This document shows positions 8,588-15,750 of a stretch of 39,874 bases of DNA, one piece after another. Both the position numbers and the translations under genes were made by a program. The DNA is taken from positions 1 through 39,874 of IMG/VR virus record IMGVR_UViG_3300044825_003408; one strand, 5' to 3'. This DNA comes from a virus. Numbering within the stretch: position 1 is the first letter of the stretch; each line of letters begins with the position of its first letter. The notes under the pieces are model-generated. The model saw only the letters and a list, made by a program, of their open reading frames with translations. It was not told the DNA's origin and did not search any database.

Positions 8588-9007
8588 TTAGATGCTAAGT
8601 GTGATAGATCCGTTAGTCACGAAATTAATCGTGATTATTTCGATCTCTCCCACTGTAGCAGAATATTCAGCGCTTGTCACTAGGATGTCGCCTGTGATCT
8701 TTTTGGTGCCAGCTTCATCTAGATAGAGCTCGACGCTGGCATTGGCGGGGTCAGTAGCCGTGTTGACCTCTTTAATGAGATCAAGTTTGTCACCAGAACC
8801 CGGCGCGTCGTACATCACCTCGATCGAGCCTGAACCGCTGATCAAACCACCATTATTGGCCCGGTAGGTGGCACCATGAGCCGTCACATCGAGTGATTCT
8901 TTTTCAACGGTCATAGACCAAGACCGCACAGCGGCGATTTCGGAAATGCCGCCACTGGAATCTTTGTCAAAAAAGACCGTGCCTTGTTGGCCGCGATACA
9001 AAGCCAT
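8588..9007 (-). CDS. Major tail tube protein, copy 2
   Basis: 139 residues. It builds the beta-rich tail tube. It is a clear paralogue of the gene just upstream (9010-9426): both share YRGQQG at the N-terminus, SWSMTVEKESLDVTA, GATYRAN.GGLISGSGS, and TSAEYSATVGEIEIIT with FVTNG at the C-terminus. The two differ most in the middle and in the first loop. Position between the tail terminator and the tail chaperone fits a tube protein. Which copy is the principal one cannot be told from sequence. Confidence 0.85.
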   Translation of the reverse strand: MALYRGQQGTVFFDKDSSGGISEIAAVRSWSMTVEKESLDVTAHGATYRANNGGLISGSGSIEVMYDAPGSGDKLDLIKEVNTATDPANASVELYLDEAGTKKITGDILVTSAEYSATVGEIEIITINFVTNGSITLSI

Positions 9008-9009
9008 GA

Positions 9010-9426
9010 TCAGATGTCCAGGGTGATGGTGCCGTTGGTCACGAAATTGAGAGTGATGATCTCGATTTCGCCCACAGTAGCGGAATATTCAGCGGAAGTG
9101 ATCACGCCATCAAAGGTGATCTTTTTGCCGCCCGTAGTGTCCATATAGAGCTCAAAGAGCGCGGCGCCTTCATCATTGGTCGAATTGACCATTTCGATGA
9201 AAGCATTGGTTTCATCTGCACTACTGGCGGTGTAGAGGACCTCGCAAGACCCAGAGCCGCTGATCAGACCACCGACATTGGCGCGGTAGGTGGCACCCAA
9301 GGCGGTGACATCGAGTGATTCTTTCTCGACAGTCATCGACCACGAGCGGGTGCTGGTGATGGTGGCTGCAGATGAGCCCGCATCATCGAATTTGATTGAG
9401 CCTTGCTGGCCTCGGTAGAACGCCAT
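9010..9426 (-). CDS. Major tail tube protein, copy 1
   Basis: 138 residues, the first of two tandem paralogous tube proteins, two bases from its partner. The same conserved blocks are present (FYRGQQGSIKFDD, SWSMTVEKESLDV, GATYRANVGGLISGSGS, TSAEYSATVGEIEIITLNF). Most siphophages have one tube gene; a second copy may form a mixed tube, a decorated tube or be specialised to one end of the tail. Start ATG at 9426, two bases below the stop of the tail terminator. Confidence 0.85.
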   Translation of the reverse strand: MAFYRGQQGSIKFDDAGSSAATITSTRSWSMTVEKESLDVTALGATYRANVGGLISGSGSCEVLYTASSADETNAFIEMVNSTNDEGAALFELYMDTTGGKKITFDGVITSAEYSATVGEIEIITLNFVTNGTITLDI

Positions 9427-9428
9427 GG

Positions 9429-9854
9429 TTACAGATCCTCGAAGGTTTCAAAGGTCAGTCTGACCCGTGTTTGGAAGAAACCCTCTGGAGATGGCGAAGC
9501 CACCACCTCGGGCCCTGTTGGGGGATCGAAATGAACCCCACTTACAACGATTCTATTGTAGAGATCCCGGATGCGTTTTCCCACGGTCAGATTGGCGCCT
9601 GGACCCACACCTTTGGCTGAGAATATGTTGATCACCACCACACCGAGCACATTATTGCTACTGCCTGTCGTGCCACCCATGGTCAAATAGGTGTTGGCAC
9701 CGAAAGACACCAAGCACTGGACCCAAGTGCCATTGTTGACCGGGTTATACGGCATATTGTGGAAAACCACCGGGATCGCTGGCGACAGCGCAAGTTCTGT
9801 GGCAAGTCGACCTTCGATGGTAGCCCTTACGGTATTGAGATTGATTGCTGCCAT
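9429..9854 (-). CDS. Tail terminator-like protein
   Basis: 141 residues. Pattern and position fit tail terminators (lambda gpU / DUF4128-like): an N-terminal helix (NLNTVRATIEGRLATELAL), then PVVFHNMPYNPVNNGTWVQC and a beta-rich core ending in TRVRLTFETFEDL. Such proteins cap the tail tube and join it to the head. It overlaps the upstream HK97 gp10-like gene by one base and is followed two bases later by the first tube gene. Assigned mainly by fold pattern and gene order. Confidence 0.7.
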   Translation of the reverse strand: MAAINLNTVRATIEGRLATELALSPAIPVVFHNMPYNPVNNGTWVQCLVSFGANTYLTMGGTTGSSNNVLGVVVINIFSAKGVGPGANLTVGKRIRDLYNRIVVSGVHFDPPTGPEVVASPSPEGFFQTRVRLTFETFEDL

Positions 9855-10294
9855 CAGGATGACCTTGCGATGTACTCGGCACTTGCCCGCACGCTAGCTG
9901 TGATCTCAGCAGCGATCAGGTCCACCCAGCCTGGCGGGTTCTGCAAGCTGCCATTCACGCCCGCTGCTTTCCATGATGGTGGCAGGTTGGTTCCATAGCA
10001 CAGCGCCTCTGCATAGGGCAGACTGTTCGATATGTGATAGACACCGCCAAGCTTTTCTTGCTGGTAATTCTGTCTGTTCATCGCCTTAACATCCTTGGAT
10101 ATCTGAGCGCCTTCTGCCTCAAACTCGGTCACATCATTTTCGGAGACCACCCAACTCGACCTGAATCTGCCGGTGAGAACTGGACTTTCTTCCTTGAGTT
10201 TGCGATCGGTGTTGAGCACCGTCACGCGCAGCAGCTTTTCGAATTGGTCAGCGGCGTAATCGCCCGTCTGTGCCAGGTTGATTCGCCGTGCCAT
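9854..10294 (-). CDS. HK97 gp10-like head-tail / tail completion protein
   Basis: 146 residues. It carries the hallmark of the HK97 gp10 family: an N-terminal helix followed by ESPVLTGRFRSSWVVS, and later GGVYHISNSLPYAEALCYGT. These proteins act at the neck or tail end in siphophage assembly. Upstream is a putative head-closure protein one base away and downstream the tail terminator with a one-base overlap. Confidence 0.78.
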   Translation of the reverse strand: MARRINLAQTGDYAADQFEKLLRVTVLNTDRKLKEESPVLTGRFRSSWVVSENDVTEFEAEGAQISKDVKAMNRQNYQQEKLGGVYHISNSLPYAEALCYGTNLPPSWKAAGVNGSLQNPPGWVDLIAAEITASVRASAEYIARSS

Positions 10295-10295
10295 A

Positions 10296-10652
10296 TCAGA
10301 CCCTCAGAAAGAGCTCTACAGCAATTGCCGTATTGTCTTGTTCGATCACGTTGATGCGCACAATTTGATGCACAACACTGCTGATGACCACACGATCGGC
10401 AAGATTGGGTGTGATTGTTAGATCTGCAGCCGCAATGGTCAGTTTTTTATCGGATTCTTGTACCAGTTCATTGACCTCTATTTTGCGCACATTTTCAAGC
10501 ACGCCTTTGATAGTGGTGTTCGTTTCTGTCTCGGCTATTGCACCTGTCGATGTGTTGTAAGCAGCCGTTGAGACTTGTCTGTATGTGACTGTGCCACCGA
10601 ATTGTCTAACCAGATTGCTGGCAACTTTCCGTAGCGAAGTCGCAAGTGCCAT
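10296..10652 (-). CDS. Putative head closure / stopper protein
   Basis: 118 residues. After an amphipathic N-terminal helix (SLRKVASNLVRQFGG) the chain is beta-rich (TVTYRQVSTAAYNT, TIKGVLENVRKIEV, RVVISSVVHQIVRINVIEQ). Length, beta content and place between the adaptor and the gp10-like gene match small head-tail stopper proteins such as SPP1 gp16. This is position plus pattern; no catalytic residues are expected. It overlaps the upstream small gene by one base. Confidence 0.6.
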   Translation of the reverse strand: MALATSLRKVASNLVRQFGGTVTYRQVSTAAYNTSTGAIAETETNTTIKGVLENVRKIEVNELVQESDKKLTIAAADLTITPNLADRVVISSVVHQIVRINVIEQDNTAIAVELFLRV

Positions 10653-10900
10653 CAGATTTTATATGCGACGCAGTGACCGTTCTGCAGTTTGATGCTGGTA
10701 AATACGCCGTACAGGGTTGTTGAAGCACTCATCGATTGCCCGGACAATGTAGAGCCGTCGTAGTTTTGCGCCGTTATTGCATCTATTTGAGTGTTGGTTG
10801 TGAAGTGGATTGCCCCCCAACGCCCCGTGCGAGTTGTTGTATCACTGATGAAGGTCGCCCCCACCGAGTAATCAATGCCGTAAACGTTGGAGTCGCTCAT
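10652..10900 (-). CDS. Small beta-rich structural-region protein, paralogue B
   Basis: 82 residues, function unknown. It is a tandem paralogue of the 78-residue gene just upstream: both contain a FISDT or YISDT motif, a G-R-W/F turn, and end with GVFTS then a KL or TL strand and AYKI. Small all-beta proteins in this place are usually virion parts (decoration, neck or fibre-base proteins). Spacing to both neighbours is minimal, so it belongs to the head-tail operon. A virion role is inference. Confidence 0.75.
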   Translation of the reverse strand: MSDSNVYGIDYSVGATFISDTTTRTGRWGAIHFTTNTQIDAITAQNYDGSTLSGQSMSASTTLYGVFTSIKLQNGHCVAYKI

Positions 10901-10902
10901 AG

Positions 10903-11139
10903 TCAGATCTTGTAAGCGATGATTTTGCCGCTAGTCAGTGTCACGCTGGTGAACACGCCTTCAATCTCGTCGCCCTTACCCAAAGGTACCGAGGTGAAAG
11001 CATTGCCGCTTGCATTCTGGACCGTCGCAGTGCTGATCACGGCGTCGGCCACGGCATATAACTTCCAAAACCGACCGGGATGGGCTGCAGTGTCGCTGAT
11101 GTATTCAAAGCCAATATTGTAGGTGTCGTTTTCAGCCAT
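10903..11139 (-). CDS. Small beta-rich structural-region protein, paralogue A
   Basis: 78 residues, unknown function. Features: GFEYISDTAAHPGRFWKLYAV, a central strand pattern and a C-terminus GVFTSVTLTSGKIIAYKI shared with the next gene. Three bases separate it from its paralogue and two from the adaptor gene upstream. It may be a neck or head decoration component; I recognise no named family. Confidence 0.75.
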   Translation of the reverse strand: MAENDTYNIGFEYISDTAAHPGRFWKLYAVADAVISTATVQNASGNAFTSVPLGKGDEIEGVFTSVTLTSGKIIAYKI

Positions 11140-11141
11140 TG

Positions 11142-11708
11142 TCAGCTCCTGCGAATCGAAAAATTGCCTGGTCCACTGATTCTAAGGCCTGTCAAATACC
11201 TTTCAAAAATCGGTGGCACACGATCAGCGCCCGTGGCTGGGCTGCTGGCTCCAGCGGTGGTCACACTCAGACTGCCGATGCTCACGCTCTTGTAATCTTC
11301 CAGCCCGCTTAAAGCCAATCCGTCTTTGTTGTTATTGAGGTAAACCGCCAGAACACACTGGGCCTTTTCAATCTGATCGGGAATTTCCGTGTCGGTGTAG
11401 TAATCCGTGGTGATACGGAACGGGAAGCCGACGGCATAGGTATTGATATAGGTGTCAGGCTTTCGAACACCCGTGCGCGGCCATTGCAGAGCTTGGGTGT
11501 CGGTAGCCCGAGCACCAAGGAACCGCTCACGATCAAGACGTTGAGTAGCAGTATAGAGTGCCCGGTTTTTTTGATCTGTCGTTGCAGTGGCCCAGGCCGT
11601 TACGTCATCATCCTGGACAAATCCTTCAATCACCAGTTCCGCTGCTGCCAGCGTCAGGTAACTGTTGGCGTTTGCGCCGCCCACCGTTGCGTCGATTGTT
11701 ATTGCCAT
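11142..11708 (-). CDS. Head-tail adaptor (DnaT-like phage protein)
   Basis: 188 residues. The opening DATVGGANANSYLTLAAAELVIEG is characteristic of phage proteins often labelled 'DnaT-like ssDNA-binding', and now seen as head-tail connectors. It continues with an alpha-helical region (KNRALYTATQRLDRERFLG, QALQWPRTGV, EIPDQIEKAQCVLAVYLNN). Its place directly after the capsid genes supports an adaptor that docks on the portal. Its first 83 bases overlap the end of a small upstream gene in another frame. Confidence 0.72.
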   Translation of the reverse strand: MAITIDATVGGANANSYLTLAAAELVIEGFVQDDDVTAWATATTDQKNRALYTATQRLDRERFLGARATDTQALQWPRTGVRKPDTYINTYAVGFPFRITTDYYTDTEIPDQIEKAQCVLAVYLNNNKDGLALSGLEDYKSVSIGSLSVTTAGASSPATGADRVPPIFERYLTGLRISGPGNFSIRRS

Positions 11709-11832
11709 CTGGGGACAGCGGTTGGTCTTTGATTACATCAAGTTTAGGTTCGGGCTCCGTCATAGAAAAAGAGGCCCCAGCCGTAGCCAGAGCCTCCCGT
11801 TCACGCAGTCGCCGGAAAGCGAACAGCCCCAT
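11626..11832 (-). CDS. Small hydrophilic protein downstream of the capsid genes
   Basis: 68 residues starting MGLFAFRRLREREALATAGA and then Pro/Asn/Arg-rich (GNNNRRNGGRRKRQQ). Its ATG overlaps the stop of the upstream gene by ATGA, the coupling used throughout this operon, and it fills what would otherwise be a 123-base gap. Similar short 'FRRxRERE' proteins occur after the capsid gene in other siphophages, as far as I recall. It overlaps the start of the adaptor gene by 83 bases, which lowers confidence. Function unknown. Confidence 0.6.
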   Translation of the reverse strand: MGLFAFRRLREREALATAGASFSMTEPEPKLDVIKDQPLSPDGNNNRRNGGRRKRQQLPDAGSSGTGD

Positions 11833-12230
11833 CAGACGCGCTTCAGCAGCACGGTGATGATCACACCAGCCAGAGTGGTGGTGGTGCCGGTGACATCAAG
11901 CGACAGGCGGTTACCTGCTTCGAGGGTCAGATCGGCAGTGGTGGCTGTCAGAGCAGGGGTTTGCTCAGTGAGAGCAGTGCCCTTGAAGTTGATTGCGGCG
12001 CTGAGCAGGTCATCGCCAGCAGTCGCAGCCTCGGTGCCTTGGCAGCGACGAATCGTGCCAGTCACAGCACCTGCATCGTTGCCTGCAGTGGCGTGAACTT
12101 CACGCACTGCAACCACTTCGCACTTCACCGGAGCGGTGAAGAACTGGACATCGGCCACAGAAGAGGCGATGTAGTGGGTGGCAGTGATGTACTGCTCAGT
12201 GGACAGTTCAAACTGGGAAGGTTGTGCCAT
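11832..12230 (-). CDS. Putative capsid-associated protein (next to major capsid gene)
   Basis: 132 residues, beta-rich and Thr/Ala-rich (FELSTEQYITATHYIASS, CEVVAVREVHATAGNDAGAV, LTLEAGNRLSLDVTG, GVIITVLLKRV). It starts 11 bases after the major capsid stop, the usual place for a head decoration or stabilising protein, but no named family is evident. Role is inferred from position only. Confidence 0.7.
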   Translation of the reverse strand: MAQPSQFELSTEQYITATHYIASSVADVQFFTAPVKCEVVAVREVHATAGNDAGAVTGTIRRCQGTEAATAGDDLLSAAINFKGTALTEQTPALTATTADLTLEAGNRLSLDVTGTTTTLAGVIITVLLKRV

Positions 12231-12241
12231 GATTAGTTACC

Positions 12242-13273
12242 TCAATCCATGTTGGAGGTATTGGTGGCGCGCACGATGCCGAGGTTCTTCAGCTCGTACA
12301 CCTTCGACCAGTTGCCCACGGTCTCCAGTTGAGCGCGGGTGGGGTTGGTGGTGGTCACCCCCCACTTTGCGCCAACGGGGTGATAGCAGTAGTGCAGGTC
12401 GATCGACATGGCATCGCTCTTGGCGAGGATGTCACGGTCGGTTTCAGTCTGCATTGCCATCTGCTCGCCACTGGCAACAGCGCCAGCAGTGAAGAAGTAA
12501 GTGGCATACTCGGTCGAGGAACCGCTGCCATCGGTCTGCACATCGTCAGACACGATCACACGCAGGCCCATGTAGGTGGGCACGCTCACGGGACCGTAGG
12601 CGGAGGCAATGCTGCCACCCACAAAATCGGTCACGCTGGAGGTGAGACGGGCGTCGGTCTCGGTCACGTAGTCGATCGCCTTGCGCTCAACCAGGTCATA
12701 GTAGACCTTAGAGTGCATGGCAACGGCAGTCAGCTTGTCGCCCTGGTCGCCCAGGAGCGCGCGGGCTTCAGCCACGTGACGGGGGCTCAGCACGGTCGGG
12801 GTGTCGCCCGATTCGCCGTCGATGGTCAGACCAAAGAAAGCGGCAGAGCTGCTGGTAGCGCCCAGGCTGCCGAACACACCGCCGAGGCAGGACAGCAGGT
12901 CCTTCTGGCGCTGGTTGGCAACATAATCGGCAATTTTGGCACCGATGGCGGCCATGGGGTCAGCGCCTGCTGCAAGAGCAGCAAGGTCGCGGGCCTCGAA
13001 GGCACGACCGCGGTGCAGGATCACGCCGACTTGCTTGTCAGCAGTGATTTTGCCGGGGGTCAGACTGGTGCTGTCAGACAGCACTTCAAAGTCGCCGGAA
13101 AGGTTGGCTTTCCAGAAAGGCACGTTGATAAAATCACCGCCCTCCGTGGCATTCAGCTCAGCCATCGGCTGCACCACACCGGAAGCCAGGAAGGCATCAC
13201 GCTGGGTGGTCTGCTCGATGACATACGGCGTAAATACCTCGGGGATGATGATGTCAGAGCGAAGAGTCGCCAC
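12242..13273 (-). CDS. Major capsid protein (HK97-fold)
   Basis: 343 residues. Features of phage coat proteins: N-terminal DIIIPEVFTPYVIEQTTQRDAF, the loop region EGGDFINVPFWKANLSGD, an alpha segment FEARDLAALAAGADPMAAIGAKIADY, then the P-domain-like part (HVAEARALLGDQGDKLTAVAMHSKVYYDL) and C-terminal PVGAKWGVTTTNPTRAQLE. It follows the scaffold gene. Start is GTG at 13273, with GAGG about ten bases upstream. An 80-base leader with two small repeats precedes it. The protein forms the icosahedral shell. Confidence 0.92.
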   Translation of the reverse strand: MATLRSDIIIPEVFTPYVIEQTTQRDAFLASGVVQPMAELNATEGGDFINVPFWKANLSGDFEVLSDSTSLTPGKITADKQVGVILHRGRAFEARDLAALAAGADPMAAIGAKIADYVANQRQKDLLSCLGGVFGSLGATSSSAAFFGLTIDGESGDTPTVLSPRHVAEARALLGDQGDKLTAVAMHSKVYYDLVERKAIDYVTETDARLTSSVTDFVGGSIASAYGPVSVPTYMGLRVIVSDDVQTDGSGSSTEYATYFFTAGAVASGEQMAMQTETDRDILAKSDAMSIDLHYCYHPVGAKWGVTTTNPTRAQLETVGNWSKVYELKNLGIVRATNTSNMD

Positions 13274-13304
13274 GACAAATCCTCAAGATTGGTTTACGGT
13301 TGTG

Positions 13305-13332
13305 GGCGTAGCCCCAGCGGCTCGGCGTAGCC
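13305..13332 (-). repeat. Two 9-bp repeats in the capsid gene leader
   Basis: GGCGTAGCC occurs at 13305-13313 and again at 13324-13332 (read as GGCTACGCC on the transcribed strand). Each copy can form a three-base-pair hairpin with a three-base loop, extended to four pairs in the first. They lie in the 80-base gap between the scaffold stop and the capsid GTG. They might act in mRNA stability or expression; nothing else is visible in this gap. Confidence 0.5.
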
Positions 13333-13353
13333 TTGCGCACTTACAGCTTCATC

Positions 13354-14034
13354 TTACATCGATTTAGCTGCAGCTTTCATTCTCTCATATAGATCGCGGT
13401 CGGTCCGGAACAGTCGCGATTGCTCAGTGAGATTGAAATGCTCGGGCGTGAATGGGTTTTTCAGGCCGGTCGGCATTTCGCTCGAGCCACGGTTGGTCGG
13501 TGCACCACTGCCTTGCGGCTTGGGCTGCTTCTGCATCCATGCGGGCAAAGTCTTTGCCCACTCCTGAACCGGAATGCGCTGGTAGCCGTCCACCACCACG
13601 ACTGTGCCATCTTGCTCACGCTCGATCTTGTCGGCGCTGAGCTTGGTCTTGAGGATTAAATCCGGATCGTGCACAACATCTGCCAGCGCAGACACGGCAG
13701 GACTGACAAGCTCCAATTCCCTGACGCGTGCTTCAAGCTCAGATATCCGCTTGTCTTTCTCAGACGTGACCTCGCGGAATTGCTGCTCCAGAGCCTGGCG
13801 AGCTTCGTTGTACTTGCCTTGGCTTTCGAGTTCTTCCTGCTCTTTACGGCGTTTGAATTCGAGCAGTTCGTTGACATCGACGCCATCCGGCACGGGCGGC
13901 GTCTTGGACTTCAAGTCCTTGATCTTGCCAATCAATTCGTGATTTTTACGCTCAAGCGCCTCGATGCTGCGCTTCAGGGCGGTGAGATCTTCAGTATCAG
14001 TCGCCGTAGGCTCCTGAATGATTTCGTCAGACAT
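13354..14034 (-). CDS. Capsid scaffolding protein
   Basis: 226 residues, acidic and charged, with a long coiled coil at about residues 15-110 (LTALKRSIEALERKNHELIG, FKRRKEQEELESQGKYNEAR, SEKDKRISELEARVRELE). The C-terminus is short and basic-helical (RLFRTDRDLYERMKAAAKSM), as in scaffolds where this end binds the coat. It precedes the major capsid gene. It should be absent from mature virions. Confidence 0.88.
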   Translation of the reverse strand: MSDEIIQEPTATDTEDLTALKRSIEALERKNHELIGKIKDLKSKTPPVPDGVDVNELLEFKRRKEQEELESQGKYNEARQALEQQFREVTSEKDKRISELEARVRELELVSPAVSALADVVHDPDLILKTKLSADKIEREQDGTVVVVDGYQRIPVQEWAKTLPAWMQKQPKPQGSGAPTNRGSSEMPTGLKNPFTPEHFNLTEQSRLFRTDRDLYERMKAAAKSM

Positions 14035-14073
14035 GAATGACCCGTAGGGCTATTTCAGACGCATCCTAACTGA

Positions 14074-14262
14074 TCACTTTTTGCCGCGCTTGCCTTTTTT
14101 GGGCACGCCAGCTTGGCGGAGTGCGATCGCAAGTGCTTGCTTTTTGCTTTTGACGGTTGGGCCTTTGCCAGGACCAGGCTTGCCGCTGTGCAATTGACCG
14201 GCCTTGAACTCGGACATCACTTTGCCGATCTTGGCCTGCTTCTTGCTCATGTCCTTAGGCAT
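14074..14262 (-). CDS. Small basic protein, DUF6496-like
   Basis: 62 residues, very Lys-rich: KDMSKKQAKIGKVMSEFKAG, LHSGKPGPGKGP, then KSKKQALAIALRQAG. This matches the DUF6496-type proteins found in phages and bacteria; their function is unknown, though the charge suggests nucleic-acid binding or virion DNA contact. It overlaps the end of the MuF-like gene by eight bases and precedes the scaffold gene. Confidence 0.8.
   Translation of the reverse strand: MPKDMSKKQAKIGKVMSEFKAGQLHSGKPGPGKGPTVKSKKQALAIALRQAGVPKKGKRGKK
14123..14130. repeat. HIP1 palindrome
   Basis: GCGATCGC within the DUF6496-like gene; second of five copies. Confidence 0.7.
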
Positions 14263-15466
14263 CGATCTTGCCGTAACGGCGACGCAACTGATCCAAGGTT
14301 AGTTCTGACCCATCGTCACGCACCAACTTTGCCATTGCATTGTCGGCGCCATATTCTTGAGTCAGCTTGTCGAAGTAAGCGACCTTCGATTTGCCCAGCA
14401 CATCAGCCTTGACTGATGCTGGCTGGTCGTAGAGCCACTTGCCATATGTGGTGTTTGCGGGCACTGGCCCGTCCATGCTTGCCCTGCGGCCTGCTGCGGG
14501 TGGCACGAAGTCGTATCCGGCCTCTTTTAGGCCTTCATAATCCACGATCGGCACCGTGGTGCTGCGGCAGTTGAAGTGCTGCGGCGGCATCGGCCCCTTG
14601 CCATACTCGAATTCTTTACCATCGAGTGCCCGGCAGATCGGTGACGTCTTGGTGTCGAGCGTGGCTACATACTTGTACTTTTTGGTGATATCTTGGTTGG
14701 CCTCATAAACCTGCTGGCTGGCTGTGTTCGCCACCTGGTTGATGCTGGTTCTGACCAGCGCCATGATCTGATTGTCTGCGATGGCAGTTGACTGACCACC
14801 GGCTGCGATCAGCTGCCGCACGGATTTGGCCTCTTCGCCAAACTGCAGAGAGCCGATCAGCTTCTTTGCAATCTGCGGCGTCGTCTCGCCCGACAGGAGC
14901 CCCGTCCGCACCGTTTGACTGAATCTCTCGGCCTGATCTACCGCCAGGCCCCGGAAGGCCTTCTCGACGGTCTTTCCGTTGGGCAGCGTGATGGTGGTGC
15001 CTTGAGATGCAGTCAGGCTGAATGTTTGCGGCGCGCCCTGGACTGCAGCCACCAAGTCATCGCTCAGTGTCACCACATTGATCTGCGTTGGATCCGTAGT
15101 GACCACAGATTCTGCAAATTGCGGGCTGATCTCGACTGTGTTGACCAGTCTGCGCGCATCTTTGGGCAGAGCTTTGCGCAGCTGCTCAGCTACGAACTCA
15201 GACTGCAGCTCGGCCAGCCCCTGCAGCTCACTGGTGGCCAGTTCTGTGCTGTCGCCTGCCCAAGTACCGAGGCTCTCTTTGAGCTGTTGCAAGATTCCAC
15301 GCAGCCTTGCTGCCTTATTGGGCGCTGACAGCTCATCGATAGTGCGCAGCTGGTCTACGGCATTGATGATCATGTCGTTGTAGGCGTTGATGATACGCCT
15401 GGCCACGCTGTTGCTGTAGCGATTCAGATCGATCGCGTTACGATACAGCGCTGCCGGTACGACCAT
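14255..15466 (-). CDS. Head morphogenesis / minor capsid protein, SPP1 gp7 (MuF) family
   Basis: 403 residues from the ATG at 15466, which overlaps the stop of the 94-residue gene (TGATG); a TTG one codon earlier is less likely. Mostly helical N-terminal region, then the diagnostic MuF C-terminal motif: ICRALDGKEF, GPMPPQHFNCRSTTVPI around residues 269-300. MuF proteins bind the portal and enter the procapsid. The gene lies between portal and scaffold, as in SPP1 and Mu-type head modules. Confidence 0.9.
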   Translation of the reverse strand: MVVPAALYRNAIDLNRYSNSVARRIINAYNDMIINAVDQLRTIDELSAPNKAARLRGILQQLKESLGTWAGDSTELATSELQGLAELQSEFVAEQLRKALPKDARRLVNTVEISPQFAESVVTTDPTQINVVTLSDDLVAAVQGAPQTFSLTASQGTTITLPNGKTVEKAFRGLAVDQAERFSQTVRTGLLSGETTPQIAKKLIGSLQFGEEAKSVRQLIAAGGQSTAIADNQIMALVRTSINQVANTASQQVYEANQDITKKYKYVATLDTKTSPICRALDGKEFEYGKGPMPPQHFNCRSTTVPIVDYEGLKEAGYDFVPPAAGRRASMDGPVPANTTYGKWLYDQPASVKADVLGKSKVAYFDKLTQEYGADNAMAKLVRDDGSELTLDQLRRRYGKIDA

Positions 15467-15750
15467 CAATCAAGCCCAAACTCTGCAGGATCTAAATCGC
15501 ACATCACCGTCACATCAGCGCCGCATTGGATGGCCTGGGTGACTGCGGCCATAAAAGCTTCATAGCTGTTGTTGGTGCGCTCAACGATCTGAAATTCATC
15601 TACCTCCTGGGGCCTGCCTTCTTTAAACCAGCTGAGCCGCACTACAGCGAAGATGTGATCAGGCAATGGTTTGCGGCTGTATCCCAGCGTCTGGCGCCGT
15701 GGAGGCCGCGGCTCCAGAGGATCTGTGACGTCCACAATGTGGTCTGTCAT
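15466..15750 (-). CDS. Hypothetical protein between portal and MuF genes
   Basis: 94 residues from the ATG at 15750, which overlaps the portal stop (TGATG). Sequence: an N-terminal Pro/Arg-rich stretch (DPLEPRPPRRQTLGYSRKP), then an alpha/beta part (HIFAVVRLSWFKEGRPQEVD, FMAAVTQAIQCGADVTV). I recognise no family. Conserved coupling to both neighbours supports a real gene with a head-assembly role. Confidence 0.75.
   Translation of the reverse strand: MTDHIVDVTDPLEPRPPRRQTLGYSRKPLPDHIFAVVRLSWFKEGRPQEVDEFQIVERTNNSYEAFMAAVTQAIQCGADVTVMCDLDPAEFGLD

Noticed and set aside
12329-13330. 333-codon plus-strand frame across the capsid gene
   Set aside because: Antisense to the major capsid gene, His/Gly/Val-rich composition typical of a shadow frame, no start signal.
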